This document shows, one piece after another, positions 1-4,956 of a stretch of DNA of 5,065 nt (positions are counted from its first letter, which is position 1; each line of letters starts with the position of its first letter). The notes under the pieces are model-generated. The model was given only the letters and a program-made list of their open reading frames with translations. It ran no database searches and was not told the DNA's origin. Origin of the DNA: Ulvibacter sp047614245 (GTDB taxonomy: Bacteria > Bacteroidota > Bacteroidia > Flavobacteriales > Flavobacteriaceae). The stretch covers positions 1 through 5,065 of the forward strand of contig JBLHIC010000138.1 in assembly GCA_047614245.1 (NCBI GenBank), given 5' to 3'. Both the position numbers and the translations under genes were made by a program.

Positions 1-35
1 AAGTTTTTAAGGAGTTAAAAGCGGATTTTTCATAA
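1..35 (+). CDS. Possible C-terminal end of an upstream gene (partial)
   Basis: Reading from base 3, ten sense codons (VFKELKADFS) run to a TAA at 33-35, four bases before the cinA ATG. The residue composition looks like a normal protein C-terminus and the tight spacing would suit an operon with cinA. Only ten codons are visible, so the family cannot be recognised. A competing frame from base 1 stops at 16-18 (KFLRS). This is inference; the bases could equally be non-coding leader. Confidence 0.35.
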   Translation, partial: VFKELKADFS

Positions 36-39
36 ATAT

Positions 40-1287
40 ATGCTAGCAGAAATAATTACAATAGGTGATGAAATACTCATTGGTCAAATAGTAGATACTA
101 ATTCGGCGTATATTTCTCAAGAACTCAACAAGATTGGAGTTCAGGTATATCAAATTACATCAATTCAAGACGACAAAGAGCATATTTTAAAAGCACTTGT
201 AAATGCCCAAAAGAATGCCGATTTGGTTTTAATTACTGGGGGATTGGGGCCTACGAAAGACGATATTACCAAACATACTTTGTGTGAATATTTTGAAGAT
301 CATCTTGTAGAGAATTCAAAAGTATTAGCACACATTAACACGTTATTTTCTCAGTACTTTAATCGTGAACCCTTACCTGACAATAGATTGCAGGCGATGG
401 TGCCTTCCGCGGCACGTGTTCTTCTTAATAACCACGGAACAGCACCAGGTCTTTGGCTTGAAAAAGAGAATACCGTATTTGTTTCTATGCCTGGAGTTCC
501 CTATGAGATGAAACATTTAATGCAAGATGCGGTTTTACCTGGTGTAATAAAGAAATTTAAAAGACCCTTTATATATCATAAAACTCTTCTAACATATGGT
601 AAAGGAGAAAGTCAGATTGCAAAAACTATAGAAGACTGGGAAAATGAATTGCCTCCAGATATTAAATTAGCGTATTTACCTGCCTTGGGAAAGGTGCGAC
701 TTAGATTGTCTTCAAAAGGTGTGGATGAAAATTTGCTTAGGAAGAATGTAGATGCTCAAATGAAAATTTTAAGTGATCTACTGGCTGATATTGCCATAGG
801 GTACGAAGAAGAAACCAGTATTGAAAGAAGAATTGGATCTCTATTGATGGATAGGGGGCAATCCCTAAGTTTAGCAGAAAGTTGTACTGGTGGGTCGATT
901 GCAAACCAAATAACTACAAATGCAGGCTCTTCTAGCTACTTTAAAGGAGGTGTCGTCCCATATGAGACACGGTTAAAAACTGTTGTTTTAGGAGTCGATG
1001 CGGAGCTTATTAGAGAATATTCTGTGGTTAGTATTCCGGTTGCAGAAGCAATGGCTTCTTGTTCCAATGAATTATTTGAAAGCGATTACGCAATTGCAAC
1101 AACAGGTATTGCTGGTCCTGCAAAAGGAGATGGGAGGGATGAAGTGGGTACCGTATGTATAGCAATAGCTACTCCTAAAGGCGTAGTGTCGGAAAAATTT
1201 AACTTTGGAAAGGCAAGGGAAAGAGTTATTTCTAAAGCAACAAATAAAGCCTTCGAAATGCTCCTTAAAGAAATATTAAAAAACTAG
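40..1287 (+). CDS. cinA: CinA family protein with PncC nicotinamide-nucleotide amidase domain
   Basis: The 415-residue product has the full length and two-domain layout of bacterial CinA. Residues 1 to about 170 form the molybdopterin-binding-like (COG1058) domain, with the start IITIGDEILIGQ, ITGGLGPTKDD at 65-75, GTAPG at 133-137 and MPGVPYEM at 150-157. A linking region follows. Residues about 258-412 form the PncC amidohydrolase domain, with AESCTGG at 279-285, the GGVVPYE stretch at 303-309, ATTGIAGP at 353-360 and EVGTV at 368-372. In characterised homologues the C-terminal domain deamidates nicotinamide mononucleotide to nicotinate mononucleotide, recycling NAD by-products in the cytoplasm, and the N-terminal domain can hydrolyse ADP-ribose. 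The old name 'competence/damage-inducible' should not be read as a function here. The ATG at 40 places the conserved AEIITIGDE motif right at the N-terminus, as in relatives. No Shine-Dalgarno sequence lies at normal distance. No key motif is missing. Confidence 0.96.
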   Translation: MLAEIITIGDEILIGQIVDTNSAYISQELNKIGVQVYQITSIQDDKEHILKALVNAQKNADLVLITGGLGPTKDDITKHTLCEYFEDHLVENSKVLAHINTLFSQYFNREPLPDNRLQAMVPSAARVLLNNHGTAPGLWLEKENTVFVSMPGVPYEMKHLMQDAVLPGVIKKFKRPFIYHKTLLTYGKGESQIAKTIEDWENELPPDIKLAYLPALGKVRLRLSSKGVDENLLRKNVDAQMKILSDLLADIAIGYEEETSIERRIGSLLMDRGQSLSLAESCTGGSIANQITTNAGSSSYFKGGVVPYETRLKTVVLGVDAELIREYSVVSIPVAEAMASCSNELFESDYAIATTGIAGPAKGDGRDEVGTVCIAIATPKGVVSEKFNFGKARERVISKATNKAFEMLLKEILKN

Positions 1288-1293
1288 ATTTCT

Positions 1294-1328
1294 TTTGTTG
1301 TGTTAAAGGATTAAATTACTTAAATTTG
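1294..1328 (+). promoter_or_regulatory. Bacteroidota-type promoter of the rpmB operon
   Basis: TAAATTTG at 1321-1328 matches the Bacteroidota -7 consensus TAnnTTTG at every fixed position. Upstream there is TTTG at 1294-1297 (23-base spacer) and TTG at 1298-1300 (20-base spacer); either could be the -33 element, and the second has the more usual spacing. Transcription would start near 1333-1337, giving a leader of about 30 bases before rpmB. It begins just after the cinA stop codon, so the ribosomal genes have their own promoter. Confidence 0.75.
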
Positions 1329-1364
1329 CAGCCTGTTTTAAAATAACATTAAATATTTTAAGTA

Positions 1365-1604
1365 ATGTCGAGAGTTTGTGAGCTTACGGGCAAAAGAGCA
1401 ATGGTTGGGAATAATGTTTCTCACGCCATGAATAGAACAAAACGCAAGTTTAATGTAAACTTAGCGAAAAAACGTTTTTATATTCCTGAAGAAGATAAGT
1501 GGATTACACTCCGTGTTTCAACTTCTGTTTTAAAAACAATTAATAAAAAAGGTATATCTGCTGTTATAAAAGAAGCTAGAGCAAAAGGCTTTCTTACTAA
1601 GTAA
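1365..1604 (+). CDS. rpmB: 50S ribosomal protein L28 (bL28)
   Basis: The 79-residue, strongly basic product is a complete L28, a large-subunit ribosomal protein. It opens with MSRVCELTGKR, the usual start of the family, followed by GNNVSHAMNRTKRKF at 15-29 and the C-terminal KGISAVIKEARAKG segment. Only one cysteine (C5) is present, so this is the zinc-free form rather than the form with paired CxxC motifs. The length is normal. The start codon is preceded by an A/T-only stretch with no Shine-Dalgarno sequence, as usual in this phylum. It is the first gene of the operon with rpmG (27-base gap) and the DUF4295 gene, and the promoter at 1294-1328 lies just upstream. Confidence 0.97.
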   Translation: MSRVCELTGKRAMVGNNVSHAMNRTKRKFNVNLAKKRFYIPEEDKWITLRVSTSVLKTINKKGISAVIKEARAKGFLTK

Positions 1605-1631
1605 TCGCAATAATTTATAAAGTCTATTACA

Positions 1632-1814
1632 ATGGCTAAAAGAGGAAATAGAGTACAAGTAATTTTAGAATGTACAGAGCATAAAGAAACTGGAAAAGCA
1701 GGGACTTCTCGTTACATAACTACTAAAAACAAAAAGAACACTCCAGATAGAATGGAATTGAAGAAATTCAATCCAATTCTTAAAAAAATGACTGTTCATA
1801 AAGAAATTAAATAA
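1632..1814 (+). CDS. rpmG: 50S ribosomal protein L33 (bL33), zinc-free form
   Basis: The 60-residue basic product is a complete L33 of the large subunit. Visible family signatures are ECTEHKETGK at 13-22, SRYITTKNKKNTPDR at 26-40, and MELKKFNP at 41-48. Zinc-binding L33 carries two CxxC pairs; here only C14 remains. The partner of the first pair is H17, and the second pair is replaced by N47 and L50, so it cannot hold a four-cysteine zinc site. This form is common in the phylum. It lies 27 bases after rpmB and 46 before the DUF4295 gene, on the same transcript. Confidence 0.97.
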   Translation: MAKRGNRVQVILECTEHKETGKAGTSRYITTKNKKNTPDRMELKKFNPILKKMTVHKEIK

Positions 1815-1823
1815 CAAGTGATT

Positions 1824-1837
1824 TTCACATTTGTGAA
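1824..1837. repeat. Short inverted repeat between rpmG and the DUF4295 gene
   Basis: TTCACA at 1824-1829 and TGTGAA at 1832-1837 are perfect reverse complements separated by TT. A two-base loop is too small for a stable RNA hairpin without opening base pairs, so a DNA-binding palindrome or chance are the alternatives. It sits inside an operon, where an operator would be unusual. Confidence 0.3.
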
Positions 1838-1860
1838 TATTATAAATAAAGTATAGCGTC

Positions 1861-2013
1861 ATGGCAAAGAAATCGGTAGCATCATTACAGACAGGATCTA
1901 AGCGTTTAACCAAAGCAATCAAAATGGTTAAATCGCCTAAGACAGGAGCATATACATTTACGGAGTCAATTATGGCTCCAGAATTGGTAAATGACTGGTT
2001 AGCTAAAAAGTAA
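1861..2013 (+). CDS. DUF4295 family small protein, probable ribosomal protein
   Basis: A 50-residue basic protein beginning MAKKSVASLQTGSKRLTKAI and ending NDWLAKK. I recognise it as DUF4295 from the MAKK-VASLQTGSKRLTKAIKMVKSPKTGAY pattern, spread over residues 1-31, and the ESIMAPE segment at 35-41. The family is about 50 residues long and confined to Bacteroidota, where it regularly sits directly after rpmB and rpmG. The product is rich in lysine, cytoplasmic, and has no signal peptide or membrane segment. Its position as last gene of a ribosomal-protein operon, just before a strong terminator, suggests a ribosome component. From memory, cryo-EM of the Flavobacterium johnsoniae ribosome revealed a phylum-specific large-subunit protein named bL38, which I believe is this family; I cannot verify that here. 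The gene is complete but so short that automatic calling may skip it. Confidence 0.9.
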   Translation: MAKKSVASLQTGSKRLTKAIKMVKSPKTGAYTFTESIMAPELVNDWLAKK

Positions 2014-2034
2014 CCAATACTATTCTACAGAACT

Positions 2035-2064
2035 AAAGCCACTTTTTTTTAAAAGTGGCTTTTT
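2035..2064 (+). terminator. Intrinsic terminator of the rpmB-rpmG-DUF4295 operon
   Basis: AAAGCCACTTTT at 2035-2046 pairs perfectly over 12 bp with AAAAGTGGCTTT at 2051-2062 around a TTTT loop. Two more Ts follow the stem, giving a T run at 2060-2064. It lies 21 bases after the DUF4295 stop codon and should end the ribosomal operon transcript, separating it from ftsY. Confidence 0.9.
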
Positions 2065-2067
2065 CTA

Positions 2068-2101
2068 TTTGTATCTTTACCTTCGTTCGTTGCAATTTTT
2101 G
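2068..2101 (+). promoter_or_regulatory. Weak candidate promoter for ftsY
   Basis: TTTG at 2068-2071 is followed after 22 bases by AATTTTTG at 2094-2101, which differs from TAnnTTTG only in its first base. This is the best candidate found in the ftsY upstream gap, but it is clearly weaker than the rpmB and rimO promoters. A competing partial match, TATCTTTA at 2072-2079, has no TTG at suitable distance. Use from here would give ftsY a leader of more than 200 bases. Confidence 0.3.
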
Positions 2102-2257
2102 TAAAGGAGAACCCACGTTCATCATAGCTTTAGCGAAGATGAATCAGCATTATATTAGTTGGCTATACACTGTATTTTTAGTGTCGCCTTTTGAGCAGTC
2201 GAAAGTTCGTCAAGACGAAAAGATGCGTCTGCTGTGCCTAAAGCAATGAATTAACAG

Positions 2258-2286
2258 TTAAGACAAGCCGATGTTAGAAGTCTTAA
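2258..2286 (+). repeat. Seven-base-pair inverted repeat in the ftsY upstream region
   Basis: TTAAGAC at 2258-2264 is the exact reverse complement of GTCTTAA at 2280-2286, with a 15-base loop. No T run follows, so it is not an intrinsic terminator. It overlaps a smaller palindrome, TTAAC-A-GTTAA at 2251-2261, and the two could form only alternatively in RNA. Confidence 0.45.
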
Positions 2287-2305
2287 AATTATCAATAAAT
2301 AGATC

Positions 2306-2319
2306 CCCGCTTTCGCGGG
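2306..2319 (+). promoter_or_regulatory. GC-rich hairpin just before the ftsY start codon
   Basis: CCCGC at 2306-2310 pairs with GCGGG at 2315-2319 around a TTTC loop, ending six bases before the ATG at 2326. It is the only strongly GC-rich stem in an AT-rich leader. Ribosomes of this phylum rely on unstructured A/T-rich leaders rather than Shine-Dalgarno pairing, so a stem here could lower ftsY initiation. That role is inference. Similar CCCGC-TTTC-GCGGG palindromes recur in flavobacterial intergenic DNA, so it may be a dispersed repeat. Confidence 0.55.
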
Positions 2320-2325
2320 AAATAT

Positions 2326-3279
2326 ATGAGCTTTTTTAAAAAAATATTTTCAAAAGAAAAGAAAGAAACCCTCGACAAAGGATTAGAAAAAACCAAAACC
2401 TCATTTCTAGATAAATTAGGGAAAGCGGTTGCAGGAAAGAGTAAGGTAGATGATGATGTACTTGATAACCTTGAGGAAGTATTGGTCTCAAGCGACGTGG
2501 GGGTTACAACAACTTTAAAGATCATCGACCGTATTGAGGCACGTGTTTCAAAAGATAAATACCTTGGCACCGACGAACTTAATAAAATATTGAGAGAAGA
2601 GATAGCGGCCCTTCTAAATGAAACAAACAGCGGGAATGCCACCGAATTTGAAATACCCCAGCAGGATACTCCATATGTAATTATGGTAGTAGGCGTAAAT
2701 GGTGTAGGTAAAACGACCACTATAGGTAAACTTGCCCATCAATTTAAAAGCGCAGGGAGGTCGGTTGTATTGGGAGCAGCAGATACATTTCGAGCGGCGG
2801 CAATTGATCAATTACAAATTTGGGCAGATCGTTCGGATGTGCCATTGGTGAGACAAGAAATGGGGAGTGATCCAGCAAGCGTGGCTTTCGACACCTTAGA
2901 AAGTGCTGTAAAAAAGAAGGCAGATGTTGTTATTATCGATACTGCAGGGCGTTTGCATAACAAGGTGAATTTAATGAACGAGTTAACCAAAGTTAAACGC
3001 GTGATGCAAAAGGTAATTTCGGGCGCACCCCATGAGGTGCTTTTGGTTTTAGATGGCTCTACCGGGCAGAACGCCTTTGAACAAGCGAAACAGTTTACAG
3101 CTGCAACTGAAGTGAGTTCATTAGCGGTTACCAAACTAGATGGTACTGCCAAAGGCGGTGTTGTTATTGGTATTAGCGATCAATTTAAAATCCCCGTTAA
3201 ATATATTGGAGTAGGAGAAGGGGTAGAGGATTTACAAGTGTTCAACAAAATTGAATTCGTAGATAGCTTTTTTAAATAA
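2326..3279 (+). CDS. ftsY: Signal recognition particle receptor FtsY
   Basis: The 317-residue product is an SRP-family GTPase that docks SRP-bound translating ribosomes at the inner membrane for co-translational insertion. The N-terminus (MSFFKKIFSKEKKE) is a basic amphipathic segment like the lipid-targeting helix of other FtsYs; the long acidic A domain of E. coli FtsY is absent, which is normal in short FtsYs. The helical N domain spans about 20-100. The GTPase domain shows GVNGVGKT at 123-130 (P-loop), DTFRAAAIDQL at 153-163 (insertion-box region), DTAGR at 205-209, TKLDGTAKGG at 269-278 and GVGEGVEDLQ at 295-304. Ffh is excluded because there is no C-terminal methionine-rich M domain and the protein ends right after the G domain. 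The ATG at 2326 gives the expected N-terminus. No Shine-Dalgarno sequence is seen. It is probably its own transcription unit, isolated by the terminator at 2035-2064. Confidence 0.97.
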   Translation: MSFFKKIFSKEKKETLDKGLEKTKTSFLDKLGKAVAGKSKVDDDVLDNLEEVLVSSDVGVTTTLKIIDRIEARVSKDKYLGTDELNKILREEIAALLNETNSGNATEFEIPQQDTPYVIMVVGVNGVGKTTTIGKLAHQFKSAGRSVVLGAADTFRAAAIDQLQIWADRSDVPLVRQEMGSDPASVAFDTLESAVKKKADVVIIDTAGRLHNKVNLMNELTKVKRVMQKVISGAPHEVLLVLDGSTGQNAFEQAKQFTAATEVSSLAVTKLDGTAKGGVVIGISDQFKIPVKYIGVGEGVEDLQVFNKIEFVDSFFK

Positions 3280-3348
3280 GAAGTTAGAAGAAAGAAGCTA
3301 GAATGAAGAAGTAAGAGGAAAGAAGATAAAAGTGAAAAGTAGATTTGT
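3279..3348 (+). repeat. Degenerate tandem repeat of 14-bp period, purine-rich
   Basis: Five head-to-tail units start at 3279, 3293, 3307, 3321 and 3335: AGAAGTTAGAAGAA, AGAAGCTAGAATGA, AGAAGTAAGAGGAA, AGAAGATAAAAGTG and AAAAGTAGATTTGT. The first four share AGAAG in register; the fifth is eroded. The array starts on the last base of the ftsY stop codon. The plus strand is almost free of C. Units are too short, with no spacers, for a CRISPR array. Similar GAAG-TTAGAAG tracts occur in intergenic DNA of Bacteroidota. Confidence 0.7.
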
Positions 3349-3420
3349 TGAATTGTTGATTCTTGTAATCGTAGTTTAAAAGTAACATTTCGCACTAACC
3401 ATCTAACTATCCAACAATCC
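3344..3420. repeat. Two short 8-bp-period repeat tracts in opposite orientation
   Basis: TTTGTTGA (3344-3351), ATTGTTGA (3352-3359) and TTCTTGTA (3360-3367) are successive similar octamers. Further on, ATCTAACT (3401-3408) and ATCCAACA (3409-3416) followed by ATCC form a second tract resembling the first in reverse complement; ATTGTTG at 3352-3358 exactly matches the complement of CAACAAT at 3412-3418. The relation is visible but short, and it may be the remains of an intergenic repeat family. Confidence 0.4.
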
Positions 3421-3429
3421 TGTGGATAG
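3407..3429 (+). repeat. Hairpin-forming inverted repeat downstream of ftsY
   Basis: CTATCC at 3407-3412 pairs perfectly with GGATAG at 3424-3429 around an 11-base loop. The bases after it are purine-rich, not a T run, so it is not a standard intrinsic terminator. It might protect the 3' end of the ftsY message or be chance. Confidence 0.35.
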
Positions 3430-3503
3430 ATGTGAATAGTGAAAAGAAGAACCAAACACCCAGAATTCATTAGATTCTTAGTCATCTCCAATGCATCTTT
3501 AGA

Positions 3504-3579
3504 AGAGACCAAATACTTTTTAATTTTATAGAAGATTTAAAATTTACCGAAACAAGGGACTTATCTCTCGCTGGTCTTT
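3504..3579 (+). repeat. Nested inverted repeat upstream of the rimO promoter
   Basis: AAGACCA-like outer arms at 3504-3511 and 3572-3579 pair over 8 bp with one G-U pair (AGACCA with TGGTCT exact). Inside, AATTTTA at 3522-3528 pairs exactly with TAAAATT at 3538-3544 around a 9-base loop. No T run follows. It lies upstream of the rimO promoter, so it could only be transcribed as the 3' tail of ftsY. Confidence 0.3.
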
Positions 3580-3603
3580 AAAAAAACTCTACATAATAAC
3601 ATC

Positions 3604-3633
3604 TTGGAATCTTAGTATTAAGCATTATCTTTG
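3604..3633 (+). promoter_or_regulatory. Bacteroidota-type promoter of rimO
   Basis: TTG at 3604-3606 and TATCTTTG at 3626-3633 are separated by 19 bases, an exact fit to the TTG / TAnnTTTG promoter of this phylum. Transcription would start near 3638-3642, giving a very short leader of about 13-17 bases before the rimO ATG at 3655. The bases after the -7 element resemble those after the rpmB promoter. Confidence 0.75.
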
Positions 3634-3654
3634 CAGGCTTTTAAAATGTAAGAT

Positions 3655-4956
3655 ATGCGTACTAAAACCTTGAAAAAGAATAAGATTAATGTCGTTACCC
3701 TTGGATGCTCCAAGAACGTATACGATAGTGAAATTCTTATGGGTCAGTTAAAGGCAAACAATAAGGAGGTGGTGCATGAGGAAGAAGGGAATATTGTTGT
3801 TATCAATACCTGCGGATTTATTGCAAATGCAAAAGAAGAAAGCATCAATACGATCCTAGAATACGTTCAGAAAAAAGAAGAGGGAGTAGTTGATAAAGTC
3901 TTTGTAACAGGATGTCTTTCCGAACGATATAAACCAGATCTTCAGAAGGAAATTCCATTAGTTGATCAATATTTTGGAACTACCGAACTACCTGGGTTAT
4001 TAAAAGCATTAGGCGCCGACTATAAGCATGAACTTATAGGGGAACGCTTAACAACTACGCCAAAAAATTACGCATATCTTAAAATTGCAGAGGGCTGTGA
4101 TCGTCCTTGTTCGTTCTGTGCTATTCCAATTATGCGCGGGAAACACAAATCTACACCAATCGAAGATTTAGTGATAGAAGCCGAAAAATTAGCCGCAAAC
4201 GGCGTGAAAGAATTGATTCTTATCGCACAAGATCTAACCTATTACGGACTTGATATCTATAAAAAAAGAAACTTAGCTGAGCTTCTACAAGCACTTGTGA
4301 AAGTTGAAGGCGTTGAGTGGATTAGATTGCATTACGCCTTCCCAACAGGATTTCCAATGGATGTCTTGGAGCTGATGCGAAATGAGCCTAAAATCTGCAA
4401 CTATATTGATATTCCGTTGCAACATATTGCAGATCCGATTCTAAAATCAATGCGACGTGGTACTACCAAGGCAAAGACAACCAAATTATTACAGGATTTC
4501 AGAGCTGCCGTGCCGGATATGACAATTCGTACTACTTTAATCGTTGGCTATCCAGGTGAAACGGAAGAAGATTTTCAAACACTAAAAAGCTGGGTTGAAG
4601 AAATGCGATTCGAGCGCTTAGGCTGTTTTACATATTCTCATGAAGAGAATACCCACGCCTACAATCTAGAAGACGATGTGCCGGAAGATGTGAAAATGGA
4701 TCGCGCGAATCAGATCATGGAAATCCAATCACAAATTTCTTGGGAATTAAATCAGTTGAAAATAGGCAAAGAATTTAAAGTTGTCATTGATCGCAAAGAA
4801 GGAAGTTATTTCGTGGGTCGTACAGAGTATGATAGCCCAGACGTTGATAATGAAGTGCTTATAAATGCTGAAGTTGGTTACCTGCGTACAGGTGAATTCG
4901 CCAATGTAAAAGTAACAGCTGCAGAGGACTTTGATTTATATGCGGAGGTAGTTTAG
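3655..4956 (+). CDS. rimO: Ribosomal protein S12 methylthiotransferase RimO
   Basis: The 433-residue product is a complete radical-SAM methylthiotransferase that adds a methylthio group to the conserved aspartate of ribosomal protein S12. The N-terminal UPF0004 domain carries its three cluster cysteines at C18 (VTLGCSKN), C53 (NTCGF) and C87 (TGCLSE). The radical-SAM domain carries CxxxCxxC at C148, C152 and C155 (EGCDRPCSFC), followed by RGKHKSTP, IPLQH at 253-257 and GYPGET at 298-303. The C-terminal TRAM domain covers about 370-433, with the GRTEYDSPDVDNEV stretch at 388-401 typical of RimO. The start LGCSKN..DSE and this C-terminus favour RimO over the related tRNA enzymes MiaB and MtaB. 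The length is normal. The start is fixed by an in-frame TAA at 3649-3651. It is transcribed from its own promoter and follows ftsY after a long gap. Confidence 0.96.
   Translation: MRTKTLKKNKINVVTLGCSKNVYDSEILMGQLKANNKEVVHEEEGNIVVINTCGFIANAKEESINTILEYVQKKEEGVVDKVFVTGCLSERYKPDLQKEIPLVDQYFGTTELPGLLKALGADYKHELIGERLTTTPKNYAYLKIAEGCDRPCSFCAIPIMRGKHKSTPIEDLVIEAEKLAANGVKELILIAQDLTYYGLDIYKKRNLAELLQALVKVEGVEWIRLHYAFPTGFPMDVLELMRNEPKICNYIDIPLQHIADPILKSMRRGTTKAKTTKLLQDFRAAVPDMTIRTTLIVGYPGETEEDFQTLKSWVEEMRFERLGCFTYSHEENTHAYNLEDDVPEDVKMDRANQIMEIQSQISWELNQLKIGKEFKVVIDRKEGSYFVGRTEYDSPDVDNEVLINAEVGYLRTGEFANVKVTAAEDFDLYAEVV

Larger units (their letters stand above)
2065..2325 (+). other. Gene-free gap before ftsY with several inverted repeats
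   Basis: No convincing gene lies here. A 64-codon open frame (2055-2249) starts inside the terminator stem and resembles no family I know. The gap holds five local inverted repeats in order: TTCATC/GATGAA (2118-2123 with 2138-2143); GGC plus ACACT with AGTGT plus GCC (2161-2188); AGCAG/CTGCT (2194-2198 with 2229-2233) enclosing TTCGTC/GACGAA (2206-2219); TTAAGAC/GTCTTAA (2258-2286); and CCCGC/GCGGG (2306-2319). If ftsY is transcribed from the weak promoter near 2068-2101, all would lie in its leader. No known riboswitch, tRNA or SRP RNA motif was recognised. In AT-rich DNA some 5-6 bp repeats arise by chance. Confidence 0.5.
3280..3654 (+). other. Gene-free gap between ftsY and rimO
   Basis: No protein gene could be supported on either strand; the longest minus-strand open frame (3180-3512) runs antisense into ftsY and matches nothing known. 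In order, the gap holds the 14-bp tandem array (3279-3348), short 8-bp-period repeats (3344-3367 and about 3393-3420), a hairpin (3407-3429), a nested inverted repeat (3504-3579) and the rimO promoter (3604-3633). No hairpin followed by a T run was found, so the end of the ftsY transcript is undefined. Confidence 0.6.

Noticed and set aside
9..14. AAGGAG as a ribosome binding site for cinA
   Set aside because: It lies 25 bases before the cinA ATG, too far for use, and is probably part of the upstream coding end.
1665..1922. 85-codon minus-strand open frame
   Set aside because: It lies antisense to rpmG and the start of the DUF4295 gene, both clearly real; its composition is that of a shadow frame.
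2055..2249. 64-codon plus-strand open frame between the DUF4295 gene and ftsY
   Set aside because: It starts inside the terminator stem, matches no family I recognise, and its sequence is rich in Cys, Phe and Ile without a recognisable domain or signal peptide. It is more likely non-coding.
2065..2325. SRP RNA, tRNA or known riboswitch in the gap before ftsY
   Set aside because: I looked for the conserved SRP RNA apical loop sequence, a T-arm GGTTCRANNCC and familiar riboswitch cores and saw none.
3279..3348. CRISPR array
   Set aside because: Repeat units are 14 bp, contiguous and degenerate, with no unique spacers and no cas genes nearby.
2292..3512. Minus-strand open frames at 2292-2720, 2614-2811, 2808-3152 and 3180-3512
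   Set aside because: The first three lie almost wholly antisense to ftsY and the last begins in the repeat-rich gap and runs into ftsY. None shows a known motif.
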